A stretch of DNA of 64,000 nucleotides from Siphonodentalium dalli (GCA_032622095.1 CP136061.1:191772369-191836368); one strand, 5' to 3'. Positions 12,321 through 23,245 are shown, numbered from the stretch's first letter. The notes: generated by a model from the letters alone, not told the origin. Numbers and translations: made by a program.

Positions 12321-12531
12321 GTTTATGCATGCACTGGACAACAACCAATGGCAGTAGCTTGAACTTGACTTCGTTGATTGATTGATAACACATGCTAAAA
12401 AGTCTCCCCCCCCCATTAATGTGGGCTCTTAGTAGTATCTGGATAGTAACTACAAATATTCACTAACTGGAGGTCGATTCTTAACCCTTTCATGAGGGAG
12501 CTGCACTGGTGCAGCATTTAAGATCCTGTGA

Positions 12532-12692
12532 CAGTGCATTCTCTTATATATGCGAGTCTCCCATAGTGAGCTTCGCATATATAAGAAAATGCACTGGCTT
12601 ACAAGGTCAAGGTACATATTGTTGGGCCATTGTATTCTCTTATATATGTGAGGCTCCCTGTGGGAGACTTGAATATGTAAGAGAATGCATTG
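12532..12692. repeat. Two tandem hairpins of the same family
   Basis: Hairpin 1 (12532-12596) has arms of about 25 bp, CAGTGCATTCTCTTATATAT paired with its complement. Hairpin 2 (about 12630-12692) has arms with TATTCTCTTATATATGTGAG. The arms of the two are homologous, so one probably arose by duplication of the other. They sit 34 bp apart. They may be a foldback element; a transcribed RNA hairpin is possible but nothing in the sequence shows it. Confidence 0.75.
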
Positions 12693-12699
12693 ACACAGG

Positions 12700-13868
12700 A
12701 TAGCCATGTTTGTGGCTAAATTTTGAAATAAAATATAATACATAGGCTAGTTTTTTAATAATATCTCAACTTGGAGATGCATTCAGAGTTACAATATCAT
12801 TGAATAAGTTGGAATTTTAAATTGACAATGTCAAAACGTCATGTTATGCCATGATAATATTCCTCCAAATTTTATTATATTTTTATGGTATTATCCTCTT
12901 CGTACATTGGAATGTAATAAATAAACATTATAAATAAGTGCAAGGCTGGAGTGTAACTAATATGCCTATTGTTTGCTCATAATAATTGACATATACACTG
13001 TACATAAATAGATTTGTAATACGACCCTGCCTAACTATGCTTAAAAGCCATGTCCTGATTGGCCAGTGGCCCGAGTTACCATGGCTATCTCGTTCCAGTT
13101 TTGTGGTACAATTCTACTTTTTCCAATTGTACCACGAAAGAAATCGGTTTATTCAGATCGCCGCACGCGACTTTTCCCGTCTTTTCTAACTCCGCGCAAA
13201 CGGGGCATCAACGGAGTACACCCGCACCCGTAACCCTTTGAGTTTTGCTACATCTTGACAATCTTGCGAATTTTCTAGTGATTTGTCGCTTGAAACCAGT
13301 TTGGTTGCCAATGAATATGGTCCAAATGATGTTATGGTATATTGATATATGTTACGACCAAAGAAAGTTACTTAATAAGTATATTAAATGACAAAATAAA
13401 TCCATGGGGCCGGGCTGTGCATTCGTCGATTCGAATCTCGATAATAACATTCATATTCGATATTTCGGAATCAAGTTGAAAATTAAAGCGTTTGTTCACC
13501 AGTACAGAAGGGGAATAAGATTAGTGTAGTAAACTAGATCATTTAGATCGCTTTGTGTAAGGAAAATGGTCCATAGTCGATCATCGTATTCATGTTGTCC
13601 CAACAACGTTCAACACAGAAATGACCGCAATCGTATTTCCTGTACAATTTAAATGAAAGGCACGGGCGCCGCTGAAAACACATCGTTTTTTAGCCAATCA
13701 CAACGATTATTTACGCAAACAAATTACCAGAGTACTCCATGCAAAGAAATCGAGTACGCCCAATACGAATTACACCACGAAATGTGTTCTCACCTGAGAC
13801 CGAAAAAGCGCAGTATTTCGTTGACTATTCAGTCGAATTGTGACCATAAACTTTCAGTCGTATTACAA
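12700..13868. other. AT-rich stretch with a small inverted repeat
   Basis: No coding region supported. A short inverted repeat TTGTGGTACAATT..AATTGTACCACGAAA at about 13100-13138 shares its GTGGTACAA core with the hairpin at 13869-14017, so the stretch 13100-14017 may be one decayed element. Confidence 0.45.
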
Positions 13869-14017
13869 AAGAAATAAATACACGGTGCATCGGTGTGTAT
13901 GGTCAAGTTGTACCACAAAAAACTGATTGTAGGACTCCGCTACGCGTCGTCCTACAATCAGTTTTTTTTGTGGTACAACTTGACCATACACACCTCTGCA
14001 CCGTGTATTTATTTCTT
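13869..14017. repeat. Long near-perfect hairpin, about 65-bp arms
   Basis: The arms run from AAGAAATAAATACACGGTGCA through ATGGTCAAGTTGTACCACAA and ACTGATTGTAGGAC to a short loop, then back to TGCACCGTGTATTTATTTCTT. The loop area (CTCCGCTACGCGTCG) is GC-rich unlike its surroundings. The arms differ by only a few substitutions, so the element is young or maintained by conversion. It fits a foldback MITE; no target duplication was found. Confidence 0.85.
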
Positions 14018-14149
14018 AAATATACTAGTATCTACAGTGTTTGAGCAAAAACCAAATCCAAATTCAACATTGAACAGGGATTTATTATGAGAGGACAGGC
14101 AAACGTTATCATCTGGAAATGAAGAATATAGTAGTTTAATTCCAATATG

Positions 14150-14545
14150 GGCTATACTAGTAACTCAGTCTTGATTTGTCGGACCAACCCCATCTTCGAA
14201 CTTGAGCTTTGTTTTCTTGTGATTGTAAACCACATACCAAGTTTGGAGTCAATCAAAAACCAACACTATTGAAAGTTATCATCCAAAATTAATGAAAAAT
14301 ATTTGGTCCAACACGGGCTACATTGTATAACTCGGACAAAATTTGTTTGACCAACTCCAAATTCAAACCTGACTAGTGTATTCTTGTGACTAATAACAAC
14401 ATGCCAAGTTTTAAGTCGATCAAAAAACAAATATTAAAGTTATCATCTGGAAATCAACACTGTTCACGGCGGACAGACAGAAGAACGGACAGACATACTG
14501 ATTACGAAATATGAACGTTTTGCAACCGGCATATAAAAAATGAAG
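14150..14545 (+). repeat. Family A-related dispersed repeat
   Basis: Two diverged tandem blocks, each with AACTC.GTC..GATTTGTC.GACCAACCCCA, CGAACTTGAGCTTTGT, ACATACCAAGTTTGGAGTC and AAAGTTATCATC, followed by a CGGACAGACAG..CGGACAGACA run. The block order matches families at 1-606 and 31165-31400. Class unknown. Confidence 0.65.
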
Positions 14546-14989
14546 GGGGTGTAATTACCTATAGTTAATGCCAATTTTACCCCCAATAAACATCGGAAAA
14601 GGATTGACATTTTGAAGCACTAATATAACTTTGTTGGCTGAGTGTGATATGTATGACAGACTACCAATACCTTAGGCCAGATACATAATGGTTATATATT
14701 ATCCAATAATTTATTGAATGCTCTGTCTATGACTTTAGCCAAGGTACACATGGGTGTTGAGAATCTATACATGTTGGTCCTGTATTGAACTAGAGGTGTG
14801 ACTGTTCCAATGGGACTAAGGATACCCCGTGTTTTTAAAACACTAAGATGTTTCACATGTCAGTAAACATTAAGTTAAAATAATAAAATAACAGATTCCC
14901 ATTGCTGGTGCACAACCCTAATCCTAACCCCAAAACCTAATCCTAAACCTATTAACCAAAAAATGAAGGAATAAAAGCTCAGACAAAAT

Positions 14990-15260
14990 TATACATGTTG
15001 CGAACATTTTCTAAGTCGAAAAAGGGGGATAACTCTTCCAAAAAAAAGGCCGACAGACGTCATAATCGCAGGTGCTATTTCCCATGTCTGTGCCAAGTTT
15101 CACGGAAAATTATTAAAAAACAACTGAGAAAAACTCGGGACAAACTTGTGTCCACGGACAACGGATGGACGGACAGGACAGATGGACTACAGACGGACAA
15201 GCTGATTCCAGTATACCCCCCCCCCCCTATAACTTTGTTGCAGGGGGGGATATAATAAGA
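14990..15260 (+). repeat. Dispersed repeat with GGACGGACAG run
   Basis: Contains TCGAAAAAGGGGGATAACTC, a GTGCCAAGTTTCACGGAAAA block, CTCGGGACAAACTTGTG and a GGATGGACGGACAGGACAGA run, then a C-run followed by TATAACTTTGTTGCAGGGGG. The layout (ATAACTC block, CCAAGTTT block, GGACAGA run) parallels family A. ORFs here are repeat-derived. Confidence 0.6.
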
Positions 15261-15289
15261 AATTTTACTCCGAACGTCAGTATCTATCC

Positions 15290-15620
15290 ACTGTAATATT
15301 TTGCATGTACTTAAATTCATATGCAAAAGAATATATCATCATTCAGGGCAGTGCCAGTGCTCAAAATTACAAATACATGTATACAAACATGTTATATATA
15401 TACCAGCACTTGGGGTGCCAGCGCTTAAATCCTATGCATTTATACACATGTACATATATTGTATATATATACATGTATATATATGTATTGCCAGTGCCTA
15501 ACTTCAGATGCAACATGTATAATATCAGCAATCAGTTGACAGACCCCACAGCGCTATATTGCACAAGATCTATAATTTCAAATGCAACATACATGTATAT
15601 AATATCAGGATTCGGAGCCA
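15290..15620. repeat. TATATACATGTA-rich simple sequence
   Basis: Dense in ACATGTA, TATATATACA and the short motif GCCAGTGC. The ORFs at 15301-15649 owe their Tyr/Ile/Met/His composition to this and are not genes. Confidence 0.65.
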
Positions 15621-15777
15621 CAGTGATATGGCCCATCACAAGAGTTTGACATTTGTGATGTCTGTTAAGGTATTTTAATTTTCTCATAGTTGGGCACTGT
15701 GTTTCCATCATAAATATACAAGTAATTAAGTTCTTATCTTAAATAACTCATAATTATTTAAGATTTGGCAAATATTG

Positions 15778-16050
15778 CTCTTTCTATACTACTTTAAATA
15801 CTCATTTATGAGTAGTTCCCTTAGGAAATGTTCAGATAGAGTTCAACGTTGTTTGTTGAACTTATTACCTGAACATATCCCAACAATGAATATGAATTAG
15901 TTGGCTCTTGTATTATCTGAATTTCTGCCTGCCGTCTGCTTTTATTACCTGAATACCACTCCAAATAAATGATAGACCATTCCGATGTATACTTATATAA
16001 CTGAATGGGAGAACCATTTTTAATAGTACAGAAATGGTTAAGACATTCCA
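15778..16050 (+). mobile_element. Dispersed element E, copy 1
   Basis: Aligns with 49776-50120. Shared blocks: AAATACTCAT..ATGAG, TTGTTGAACTTATTA, CTGAACAT.TCCC, CTTGTATTATCT, ATAGACCATTCC and ATAACTGA.TGGGAGAA. The ends TCTTTCTATACTACTTTAAA and TTAATAGTACAGAAATGGTTA are partly complementary, suggesting terminal inverted repeats based on TAACCCTTTCTA. No transposase. Class unknown. Confidence 0.65.
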
Positions 16051-17062
16051 ATCCGCAATAATTTGACAAAAGATTATAGATATTTGGTTGTTTCGTGCTC
16101 CGCGTGTATAATGTTTCGTTGATTCTTGGTATACATGGGCCATGGGCATTTTATTTATAGAAATGGGAATTTTTGGGATGGATTAAAAGTTGAACTGCGA
16201 CCCGGAGGCCGAGTCCGGTAAAAGTTGTAGTTGGGAATTCTGGTGAGATGCATGAGAAACCTTCAGTGATAAGCCGTATATAGTTGTAATAATTTGAAGG
16301 ATTAGTTGTTTTAACGGAATTATGAGTTGGTCATTCGTGAAACCAATATATTTTATATTCTATAAATTACAATCATGGGTATATACTATATGATCTTGAG
16401 CGCATTACCATTTCTGACATTGGTTTTCTTGTAATGTAATGTATTTGTCTGAATTGTATTTTCTGTTTTGATTTCCTGTGTCAGTGTGTCTGATGAATCA
16501 CCTAATTTGGGAGTTTTAGTGCTATCTTAATTTCATATTTGGTGGAATGTAAGCATGCAGAGTTTTTATTCGTCATTCTCTCTTTGGTGTTGGGAGCTTC
16601 AGCTAACAGCTTTGTACTTAGAATGTCCAAGGATCCACTAATTTAGGTATTAAAAGCTGAAAACTGGGTCATACTGGTACCTAGTCTATTATCTGAACTC
16701 CAGGAAATGGTAGAATACCTACAAAGAACTCACGCTTTGTTGAGGAGGAAGGGTAATGACTTTCAAAGCTTAATTGAATTGTGATGAGAAACATAGAAGG
16801 GCTAACTTAAAGATAGACAAAATTCCAATAAATAGTATGATGGAGGGTAGTAAACCACTGGCTTGGTGAATGAATAGTTTTACTTTAAATTGTACTCACA
16901 ATACTTTATCACCTGGGAAGCCAGAACTAAATTAGTTTATAGCTCATGTGCAGTAAATCACAAGCGATACATACACACATACATACACAGCGGGCAACAA
17001 ATTAGGCCCACGCAACTTATTTACTTACATTTCATTCCTCACAATCTAAAGCTGTTAGATCA
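16051..17062. other. No feature seen
   Basis: Ordinary AT-rich DNA. No repeat, hairpin or credible coding region was recognised. Confidence 0.5.
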
Positions 17063-17170
17063 GAGGTCAGTCCCATGAAACATTTAATGTATGGGATTTT
17101 AAGGGGTTTCCATGCCTGAGTTATGTCAGGAGGTGGAAAGTTTAGACAGACCTACACAGAAAACTACCTA
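17063..17170 (+). repeat. 108-bp segment duplicated at 25586-25693
   Basis: By eye every base of this 108-bp stretch matches the reverse complement of 25586-25693. Here it abuts the left end of the palindromic MITE at 17171; there it abuts the right end of another MITE. Its placement suggests that a MITE carried its flank along. Confidence 0.92.
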
Positions 17171-17383
17171 CAGTAATGCTCTAAGTAATCGACTTCTTAA
17201 CCTCAGCAGAATTATGGGTAACTTTTCAGGATTTAGTAGGAAATATGGCTTTTTGCCATTCATCGGAAAGCTCTCGGGGAGAGCTTTCCGATGAATGGCA
17301 ACAAGCCATATTTCCAACTAAATCCTGATAAGTTACCCATAATTCTGCTGTGTTTAAGAAGTCGATTACTTAGAGCATTACTG
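17171..17383. mobile_element. Palindromic TA-flanked MITE (family P), full length
   Basis: A 213-bp element whose two halves are reverse complements, joined at a short GC-rich apex (CTCTCGGGGAGAGC). The ends are CAGTAATGCTCTAAGTAATC and its complement, with TA on each side (17169-17170 and 17384-17385). The TA target and CAGT ends suggest mobilisation by a Tc1/mariner-type transposase (inference). About ten copies occur in this window. Confidence 0.9.
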
Positions 17384-17385
17384 TA

Positions 17386-17665
17386 CATGTAATTGTTATT
17401 ATAAAGCTAATGCACCACCTGAATGAATATATGTTATCTGAAGACACCACATCAAGCATATAATATATAACAATAAAAATATCAGAAAGGTTACTTTAAT
17501 CATATTTTTAGAAGGGAAATTTTGGGAACAGGGTTCTCAGCAAGTACAAAAAATTATTGTAAATGATTAACAGCCATAAAAAGTACATGATCTGAACTAG
17601 TGCAATGCTCAACTGAGTATTTAATAGAGTAATACACTGCTTCAAGTCAGTTCACAGAATGTTAG
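17386..17665. other. No feature seen
   Basis: AT-rich spacer between the MITE and the left end of the DIRS-type element. Confidence 0.5.
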
Positions 17666-17682
17666 TTTTACTTCATAACCTC

Positions 17683-17861
17683 ACCTAATTAATATACCGT
17701 TAGGAATTTTCCTTTCTGGCAAAATTGGACTCGCCCTGGTGTCGTGAAGCAGAACCAGCCAATCAAAAAACAAAAATCTGCTCCACGTGACCAACCCTCA
17801 GGTATACTCCAACAGTGGACGATACCATTATCACTTTTCGTTTACTGGCGATGAAATAAAC
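17683..17861 (+). repeat. DIRS left inverted terminal repeat
   Basis: About 179 bp complementary to 22201-22377. Recognisable by CCTAATTAATATACCGTTAG, GACTCGCCCTGGTGTCG, CACGTGACCAACCCTCAGG and GATGAAATAAAC. A few substitutions and small indels separate the two copies. Confidence 0.93.
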
Positions 17862-19848
17862 ATCGCTCTGGTGTTCTAATTTATTGCATGACTGAAGCCA
17901 TGCTTTCAGCTCAATCGGCGGTGTCAGGTGCATGGTGACACACCTGATTTACCTCATGACACGCCGATGCGCTCACGTAAGAAGCATGTTTTCTCTGTAT
18001 GATCTTTTGGATTCTCGTTGTGGCATAATCGAAGCTGATATGAAATCGGGGTTTGCCAATATGTCTACTTAGTTGGACAGTTTTATATCCTTGATGTAAA
18101 AATCAAGGCATACAAGTCGTTCTCGGTCTAGCTCGGCTTCAACTAGACGTTCGGTAAGTATTGGTTCAGACACATGTCGTGATAGAACTCAGAGAACGAA
18201 CGTTGGTCACGGCGGCAAGATAAGCCGGCCGAATGTGACCCTAATATTTCACAGCGGCGTGAGCCGGCTGACAGTGAACCAGAGGAAGATGATATTTAGC
18301 ATTAATGCCCGAGATCATTCTTCCGACCATGAATTCGCACATGATGTACATGGCACGAAATTGGACACGGTGGGTGGAAGTTTGTCTGATATGATTGGAG
18401 ACAAATGTTTTCAAATTATAACCAAATCACAGACGATTGGTTTATGAAAGGATAGTGCTCAAACGGTTTGCTTGACGAAAATTATCCCACTTCTAATCCA
18501 TCATCTTTAAAATGCTGTCAACAGTATTTATTCCATATAATTCAAAAACAGTTCATAGAACAAAATATGAAGAATGAATATTGCTTGTATGGAGGTGATG
18601 CAACATCAAGCATTTATGCTTAGGTATGTCATTTCCGATTACGTGTGAATAATCCAACTTTGACGGCGTTCTCGACAGAAACTTTCGACCAGTTTCCTAT
18701 ATAGATGCATGCATGAGGTGACAGAGGACTTTTTAAAGTGCCTCGTTTAGATCTTCTACTTGGTGAGTCTTTGGTCAAGAGACCCAGACAGGGAACTAAG
18801 AATGTTATCTGACATAAAATGGTGGATAACATTACCGCTATATTTAGTCTCCCAGCCTTACCAGAGGTTTGAGTTTATAGCGTACAAAGGTCGACGAGTA
18901 GGCCGTTTGGTGGTCGTGACACAGTTCAGTGTATATTCAACAAGCCCTTGTGAATCGTTTGACCAGCTTGAAAGCGAATGGGGTAGACGTTGATAGGGCT
19001 ATTGAACAATGACAGAAGGTGTTTGAAATTTCGTCGAAATCGTTAGATCAGACTGGTAGAGCGGCCGCCTTCCATCATATAAATTCTTCGACGCACCTGC
19101 GCCATGCCCGATTCATGCTGGTACGAATCAGACGCCATGAGTCAAATGGCAAATCTTCCTCTCAATGGGGACAGAGTTTTTTGGGAATGGTATCAAACCC
19201 ATGTTGAAAGCCCGCCGTGAGCGGAAACGGCAAGTGCAAGAATTTATTCCTGCAGTTAACATTGAGTCCACCTTTAATAGGATGAGGACGGATAACTCTA
19301 GTTTTTTCGTCCCAACCGGAAGTCAAGGCGAACTGTAAATCGCACACTTCAGCGAGTTCAACTTCATTGGGGAATAATCCAGAAAAGGAATCGTCTTTTC
19401 GTATCCCTAAAATTGCGTCATATGGAAGATCTGACATGACACTGACCGGAGATTCCTAGTGACAGGGTCATGGCCGAGGAGGCTACAGGTACATCGGCGG
19501 GGGGCGTCGTTCCCACTGGGACAGTTTTTGACTATGTAAGTAACTAAGTATAAAACTTTCTACTCTACAACTCGTATCGGTAGGGGGACATTTATAATTT
19601 TTCGATGTTTTGTCAGGAATTGACCGACGATCTTTGGGTTCTGAAGACATGCACAGACTATCTGAGTCTAGAGTTTCAGACTTTTCCACAGTTCTTTGGA
19701 GTGAAGGAAACATGGGTTCCTCCACAGCAAAGATTTTTGATTTCTTTAGAAATAAAAGAACTGTTACGGTAGATAGCAATACTGCCAATAGAGATAGTTC
19801 ATGTGAGTCTAACCGACGAAGGATTCTACAGAACTCTATTCCTTGTTC
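17862..19848 (+). pseudogene. Decayed gag-like (ORF1) region of the DIRS element
   Basis: The 5' third of the element, where DIRS elements encode their gag-like ORF1. Only short open stretches remain, such as 18235-18447 and 18760-18993. A stretch near 19019-19150 reads DQTGRAAAFHH, reminiscent of DIRS ORF1 proteins. No zinc knuckle was recognised. The assignment rests mainly on position upstream of the RT and is therefore tentative; the exact ORF1 end is not visible. Confidence 0.5.
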
Positions 19849-20436
19849 CAAAATAGAATGGCAAGTTAATCCAAGTTCTAAATGTACATGTAGAGTTCCT
19901 CAACACTTTTCTAGTCAAAAAGCATTTCAAGATGGCCACTCTGAAAACACTCAGTCCCATAAAAGCCAAACTGGTCACTGGGATGTACAGATACAGATAG
20001 AAATCAGTTCTTGTATCGCTCAGAAAGGTGATTATGTTTTTTCTCTCGACTTTTTGCGAAGGTCTTAAATTACCATCAGAAGTTTTTCAAGTTCTGTTTT
20101 AAAGGAAAAACTTCCCAATTTCGAAGCTATTTGTTTTGGCCAGCAATGGCATCACAAGTTTTTACTCGGATACCTTCCGTAGTGGCAGCTCACTTGAGAC
20201 AGCGAGGAATTTGTCTGATTCCGTTTCTCGACTATTGGTTGATCATGAACAATTCAACGGAGGGCGTATTAGACGATCGCCGAGTTGTCACAACACTGCA
20301 GAGATTTGGGTTCTTACTCAATTGGACAAAGTCTTGGCTGGAACCCATCCAAGAGATAAATTCCCTGGGCTGTCGCTGCGATTTTCAACAGGGTATGATT
20401 TCTCCATCGCTGTAGCGAATAATCTCTCTGAAACGG
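19849..20436 (+). pseudogene. DIRS reverse transcriptase, frameshifted
   Basis: Pieces of a DIRS-group RT in more than one frame. Near 19870-19960 a frame reads HFKMATLKTL, matching the family's FKMETL-type block. Then 20131-20415 reads FWPAMASQVFTRI, the catalytic segment LIPFLDYWLIMNN and LQRFGFLLNWTKSWLEPIQ, then INSLGC. The family catalytic motif is normally Y/F-L-D-D; here the second Asp is Tyr (FLDY), so activity is lost. Earlier RT motifs are interrupted between 19990 and 20130. Confidence 0.85.
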
Positions 20437-20579
20437 GTATCTCATGTTCTGTTGCCGACGTCTGTGATAGCCAGACTGTTTCTAGTTATGTTAGTGACAG
20501 TAGCTTCCTTACTAGAGGTAATACCCAAGGACAGGCTGTTCCTGCGACCGATTGACTAACGTTTGTTGGCGAATTGGTC

Positions 20580-20975
20580 GCCAATGCGCATGAATTTAAA
20601 TGCCAAGGTACCATTTTCTCAGAGAACTTAACCTCATTTCATGTGGTGGTTACAGGATCACAACATAACAATGTAGCGACGTGTCGGTCCTTTTTACATG
20701 TGTCTCTCGAAGTCATAATCACGACCGATGTGAGCAGCACAACTGGCTGGGGAGGTACAATGATTGGTATCATGGTTCAGGGAGTTTGGTCTCTCTTACA
20801 CAACTGGCCCATATCAATGTCCTGGCAATGGAGGCGGTGATTCCATTTGTCCATTATTTCCTTCCTCTCATTCAGGGAGAGGCGATGTTGATATGGTCCG
20901 CCAATGTGTCAGTGATACAGTGTATCAACAAACATTTAATTTTGTTCATGGATTTACTATCCACAAGCACTAGCA
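20580..20975 (+). pseudogene. DIRS RNase H domain remnant
   Basis: Directly downstream of the RT. The translation shows TTGWGGTMIGIMVQGVWS in one frame and AHINVLAMEAVIPFVHYF then LPLIQGEAMLIWSANVSVIQ in another. These match the DIRS/Ngaro-type RNase H order TDAS..GWGG, W..E....HINVLE..A and V...DN..V..YIN. The catalytic Asp of the D-N pair is replaced (SANVSV) and a frame change splits the domain, so it is non-functional. Confidence 0.85.
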
Positions 20976-21709
20976 TTAGATGCTCTGTCAATTCCATGGA
21001 ACACTCTGTTTGCGTATGTGTTCCCTCTGACTTTCTTCTTCTCCGAATATTGGGTCACATGGACAGATTTCCGATTGGTCAACGTCATGTGATCAGTCGA
21101 ATGTTGAGCAGGGTTTTTAATAAACGCCCACCTTCTCGTTGGTTGTGTTACAATCTTTCTTTAATTTTAGAATGTTTGCAGCCCACGCCTATGGGATCGG
21201 CTCCATTGAAGATGGTCACTTTAAAGACTGTGTGTCTAGTGGCGGCGACTTCATTTCGCAGATGCGGTTATCTTCAAGCCTTACAATTCGGGGCTGGTCC
21301 GATCAATATTCAACGTGAAGGGTTTTCTTGTCTCAGGAAAGGTTTAGCTCAACAGGGCAAACTGACACACCATGCTCGTCAATTTTTTAAAACATCTTTT
21401 GAAGCATGTGAATTGTTACCGGTATATCCTAAACGGTCAGTGGTTCCGTACCTTACGGGGATAGCTGCATTTTGGACCACAACCGCTGCAGCATCATCAT
21501 GTGTTAACGTCTGTTATGAATTGATTAATGCAGTTCCGCCACAAGAAGTGTTGGACCGTAATGGGCCCTTTTCATTGGAGCCGGACTCAATCAGATAATG
21601 GAGACAGCCGATTGGTCTCGGCAGAGTCCTTTTGTTACACACTATTTGCGTCCAGTTAATTTGAACGTTTTGACAGACAATCAAAACTATGTGTGTTGGT
21701 CAAATTAGA
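20976..21709 (+). pseudogene. DIRS tyrosine recombinase, partly deleted
   Basis: After the RNase H the long frame continues with WLCYNLSLILECLQ, LKMVTLKTVCLVAATSFRRC and GYLQALQFGAG, matching the DIRS/Ngaro recombinase block around the first catalytic Arg. The C-terminal end is in another frame at 21598-21705, ADWSRQSPFVTHYLRP, which resembles the family's A.WSR.STF...Y segment and keeps the likely nucleophilic Tyr. The H-x-x-R region expected between them is not recognisable, so a deletion or decay is likely. The enzyme would integrate the circular DNA intermediate. Confidence 0.8.
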
Positions 21710-22057
21710 TCGACTAATGTTTATCCATTTGTTTTTTCGTTCCTGGCGAGTCGCATCAGACAGTTTAGATTGTTTAAAGGGATTCTTAGTTGTTTCGGAT
21801 GTATGATTCTCCCATTGTAGAGATGGATCCGATTGTATACATCTATATGTTAAGCGATGGTGGTGGATCTGATGGTGTTGGAGGTTATAACACTGGATGA
21901 ACTCATATGTAGAAGGGAATTGAACTTTGAAAGTTGTTCTGTAAAGATTCTCTTCCACCTGCTGTACTGTTGGTAATAATTTCTATACATGCTATGGATT
22001 GCGTAGTTGAATGTTATAGAAGCCACCTCCTAATAATATGCTGTTGGAATCTAGGTT

Positions 22058-22156
22058 ATTCCTAACGGTATATTAATTAGGTGAGGTTATGAAGTAAAAA
22101 TTAGAAATTTGTGTTCAAATTTAAGTTTTACGAATAACTGAACCTAATTAATATAT
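22058..22156 (-). repeat. DIRS internal complementary region
   Basis: 99 bp whose left part (22058-22100) is the reverse complement of the element's left outer end (17666-17707) and whose right part (22097-22156) is the reverse complement of the right outer end (22365-22423). The two parts fuse over a shared A/T run (AAAAA). In DIRS1 this region templates the joining of the two ends into a circle, so it defines the element's termini. Confidence 0.93.
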
Positions 22157-22200
22157 CAACCCTACCCACCTCCCCTCATATGTGTTGAACTTTCAAGGCG

Positions 22201-22377
22201 GTTTATTTCATCACCAGTAAAGAAAGTGATAATGGTATCGTTCACTGTTGGAGTATACCTGAGGGTTGGTCACGTGGAGCAGATTTTGTTTTTTTTGATT
22301 GGCTGGTTCTGCTTCGCGACACCAGGGCGAGTCCAATTTTGCCATAAAGGAAAATTCCTAACGGTATATTAATTAGG
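22201..22377 (-). repeat. DIRS right inverted terminal repeat
   Basis: Complement of 17683-17861. It is followed by the right-specific extension GTTCAGTTATTCGTAAAACT..ATTTT to 22423, which is absent from the left end but present in the internal complementary region. Confidence 0.93.
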
Positions 22378-22423
22378 TTCAGTTATTCGTAAAACTTAAA
22401 TTTGAACACAAATTTCTAATTTT

Positions 22424-23245
22424 GTGCTGGAAATTTGTCCATTTTGCAAGCACTGTTACATTGAAGAACCAGCCCAATTAATGCACATTTTGATATGCAG
22501 GTCATTCACTCAAGCAGGGAGTCATTAACTTTGAATATGACACAGTGCTATTTAAAAGACAGCTGGTCAGTTGGTAATTTGGCTAAAACTCATCTCAGCC
22601 AAAAGGTTTAGGGGGAAATCACAAGCTATTTTCTATCTCTTTTATGACATGGATCTTCAGCAAAACTGTATATTAATAATAGCTCTGTATATAAATAATT
22701 GAGAACTCGAAACTTATGTGGATTATTAATGGAGATGAAAAGCTTAAAATTCAATGCATTGAAAACAGTTCCAACTATGCTCTTTTATATATGCCTTTTA
22801 TTGAGACTGGTTTCATGAATTTTTGTAAAAGAGGGAAGCATGCAAAGAAGTAATTCTAGATCAATGCATAATTTTGTTTTGTAACTCTGGCTTCTGCATT
22901 TAGACACTGTTCCATGTTGCTTCAAGATACAACTATGTTATAGACCTTTAATCTGGAGTAATTTTTCAGATAAGCTTTGCCATGCATTTGAAGTACTATC
23001 AGCATAGAAAGGAACATTAACAGTGAAGAAGAAAACATCCCATCCACTGACAAAATACTATCTCAAAGTTCAGTCTGCCATATGGTTGTGAAATGTACTA
23101 GGAGTAAGGGGTACATGTAGCTGACATTTATTCACCTTACCAGTGAATAATCTATATGGTAATTTTGGACCTGGTATACCAGACATATAGGTTTGAAAAT
23201 AAAGCTTGATGTGGAAAAAAAACATTATTTGTTTAACTGCAAGTA
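22424..23245. other. No feature seen
   Basis: AT-rich DNA between the DIRS element and the next MITE, with no repeat or ORF that could be supported. Confidence 0.5.

Larger units (their letters stand above)
17666..22423 (+). mobile_element. DIRS-type tyrosine-recombinase retrotransposon, structurally complete
   Basis: About 4.76 kb with the diagnostic DIRS architecture: inverted terminal repeats (17683-17861 and 22201-22377), short unequal terminal extensions, and an internal complementary region (22058-22156) that joins the complements of both outer ends. In between, on the plus strand, are remnants of a gag-like ORF, reverse transcriptase, RNase H and a tyrosine recombinase. No target duplication is seen: both ends finish in a TTTT tract, as expected when a circle integrates by recombination. 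Coding regions hold several frameshifts and stops, so the copy is inactive. Confidence 0.92.

Noticed and set aside
13405-13445. tRNA gene or tRNA-derived SINE head (GATTCGAATCTCG resembles a B box)
   Set aside because: No matching A box or acceptor stem at the right spacing, and no cloverleaf could be drawn.
14915-14965. Interstitial telomeric repeat (CCTAATCCTAACCCC..CCTAATCCTAAACC)
   Set aside because: Only a few degenerate units; too short and imperfect to separate from chance.
20681-21598. 305-residue ORF as a stand-alone host gene
   Set aside because: Its translation runs through DIRS RNase H and tyrosine recombinase motifs and lies between the element's inverted repeats; it is transposon-derived.
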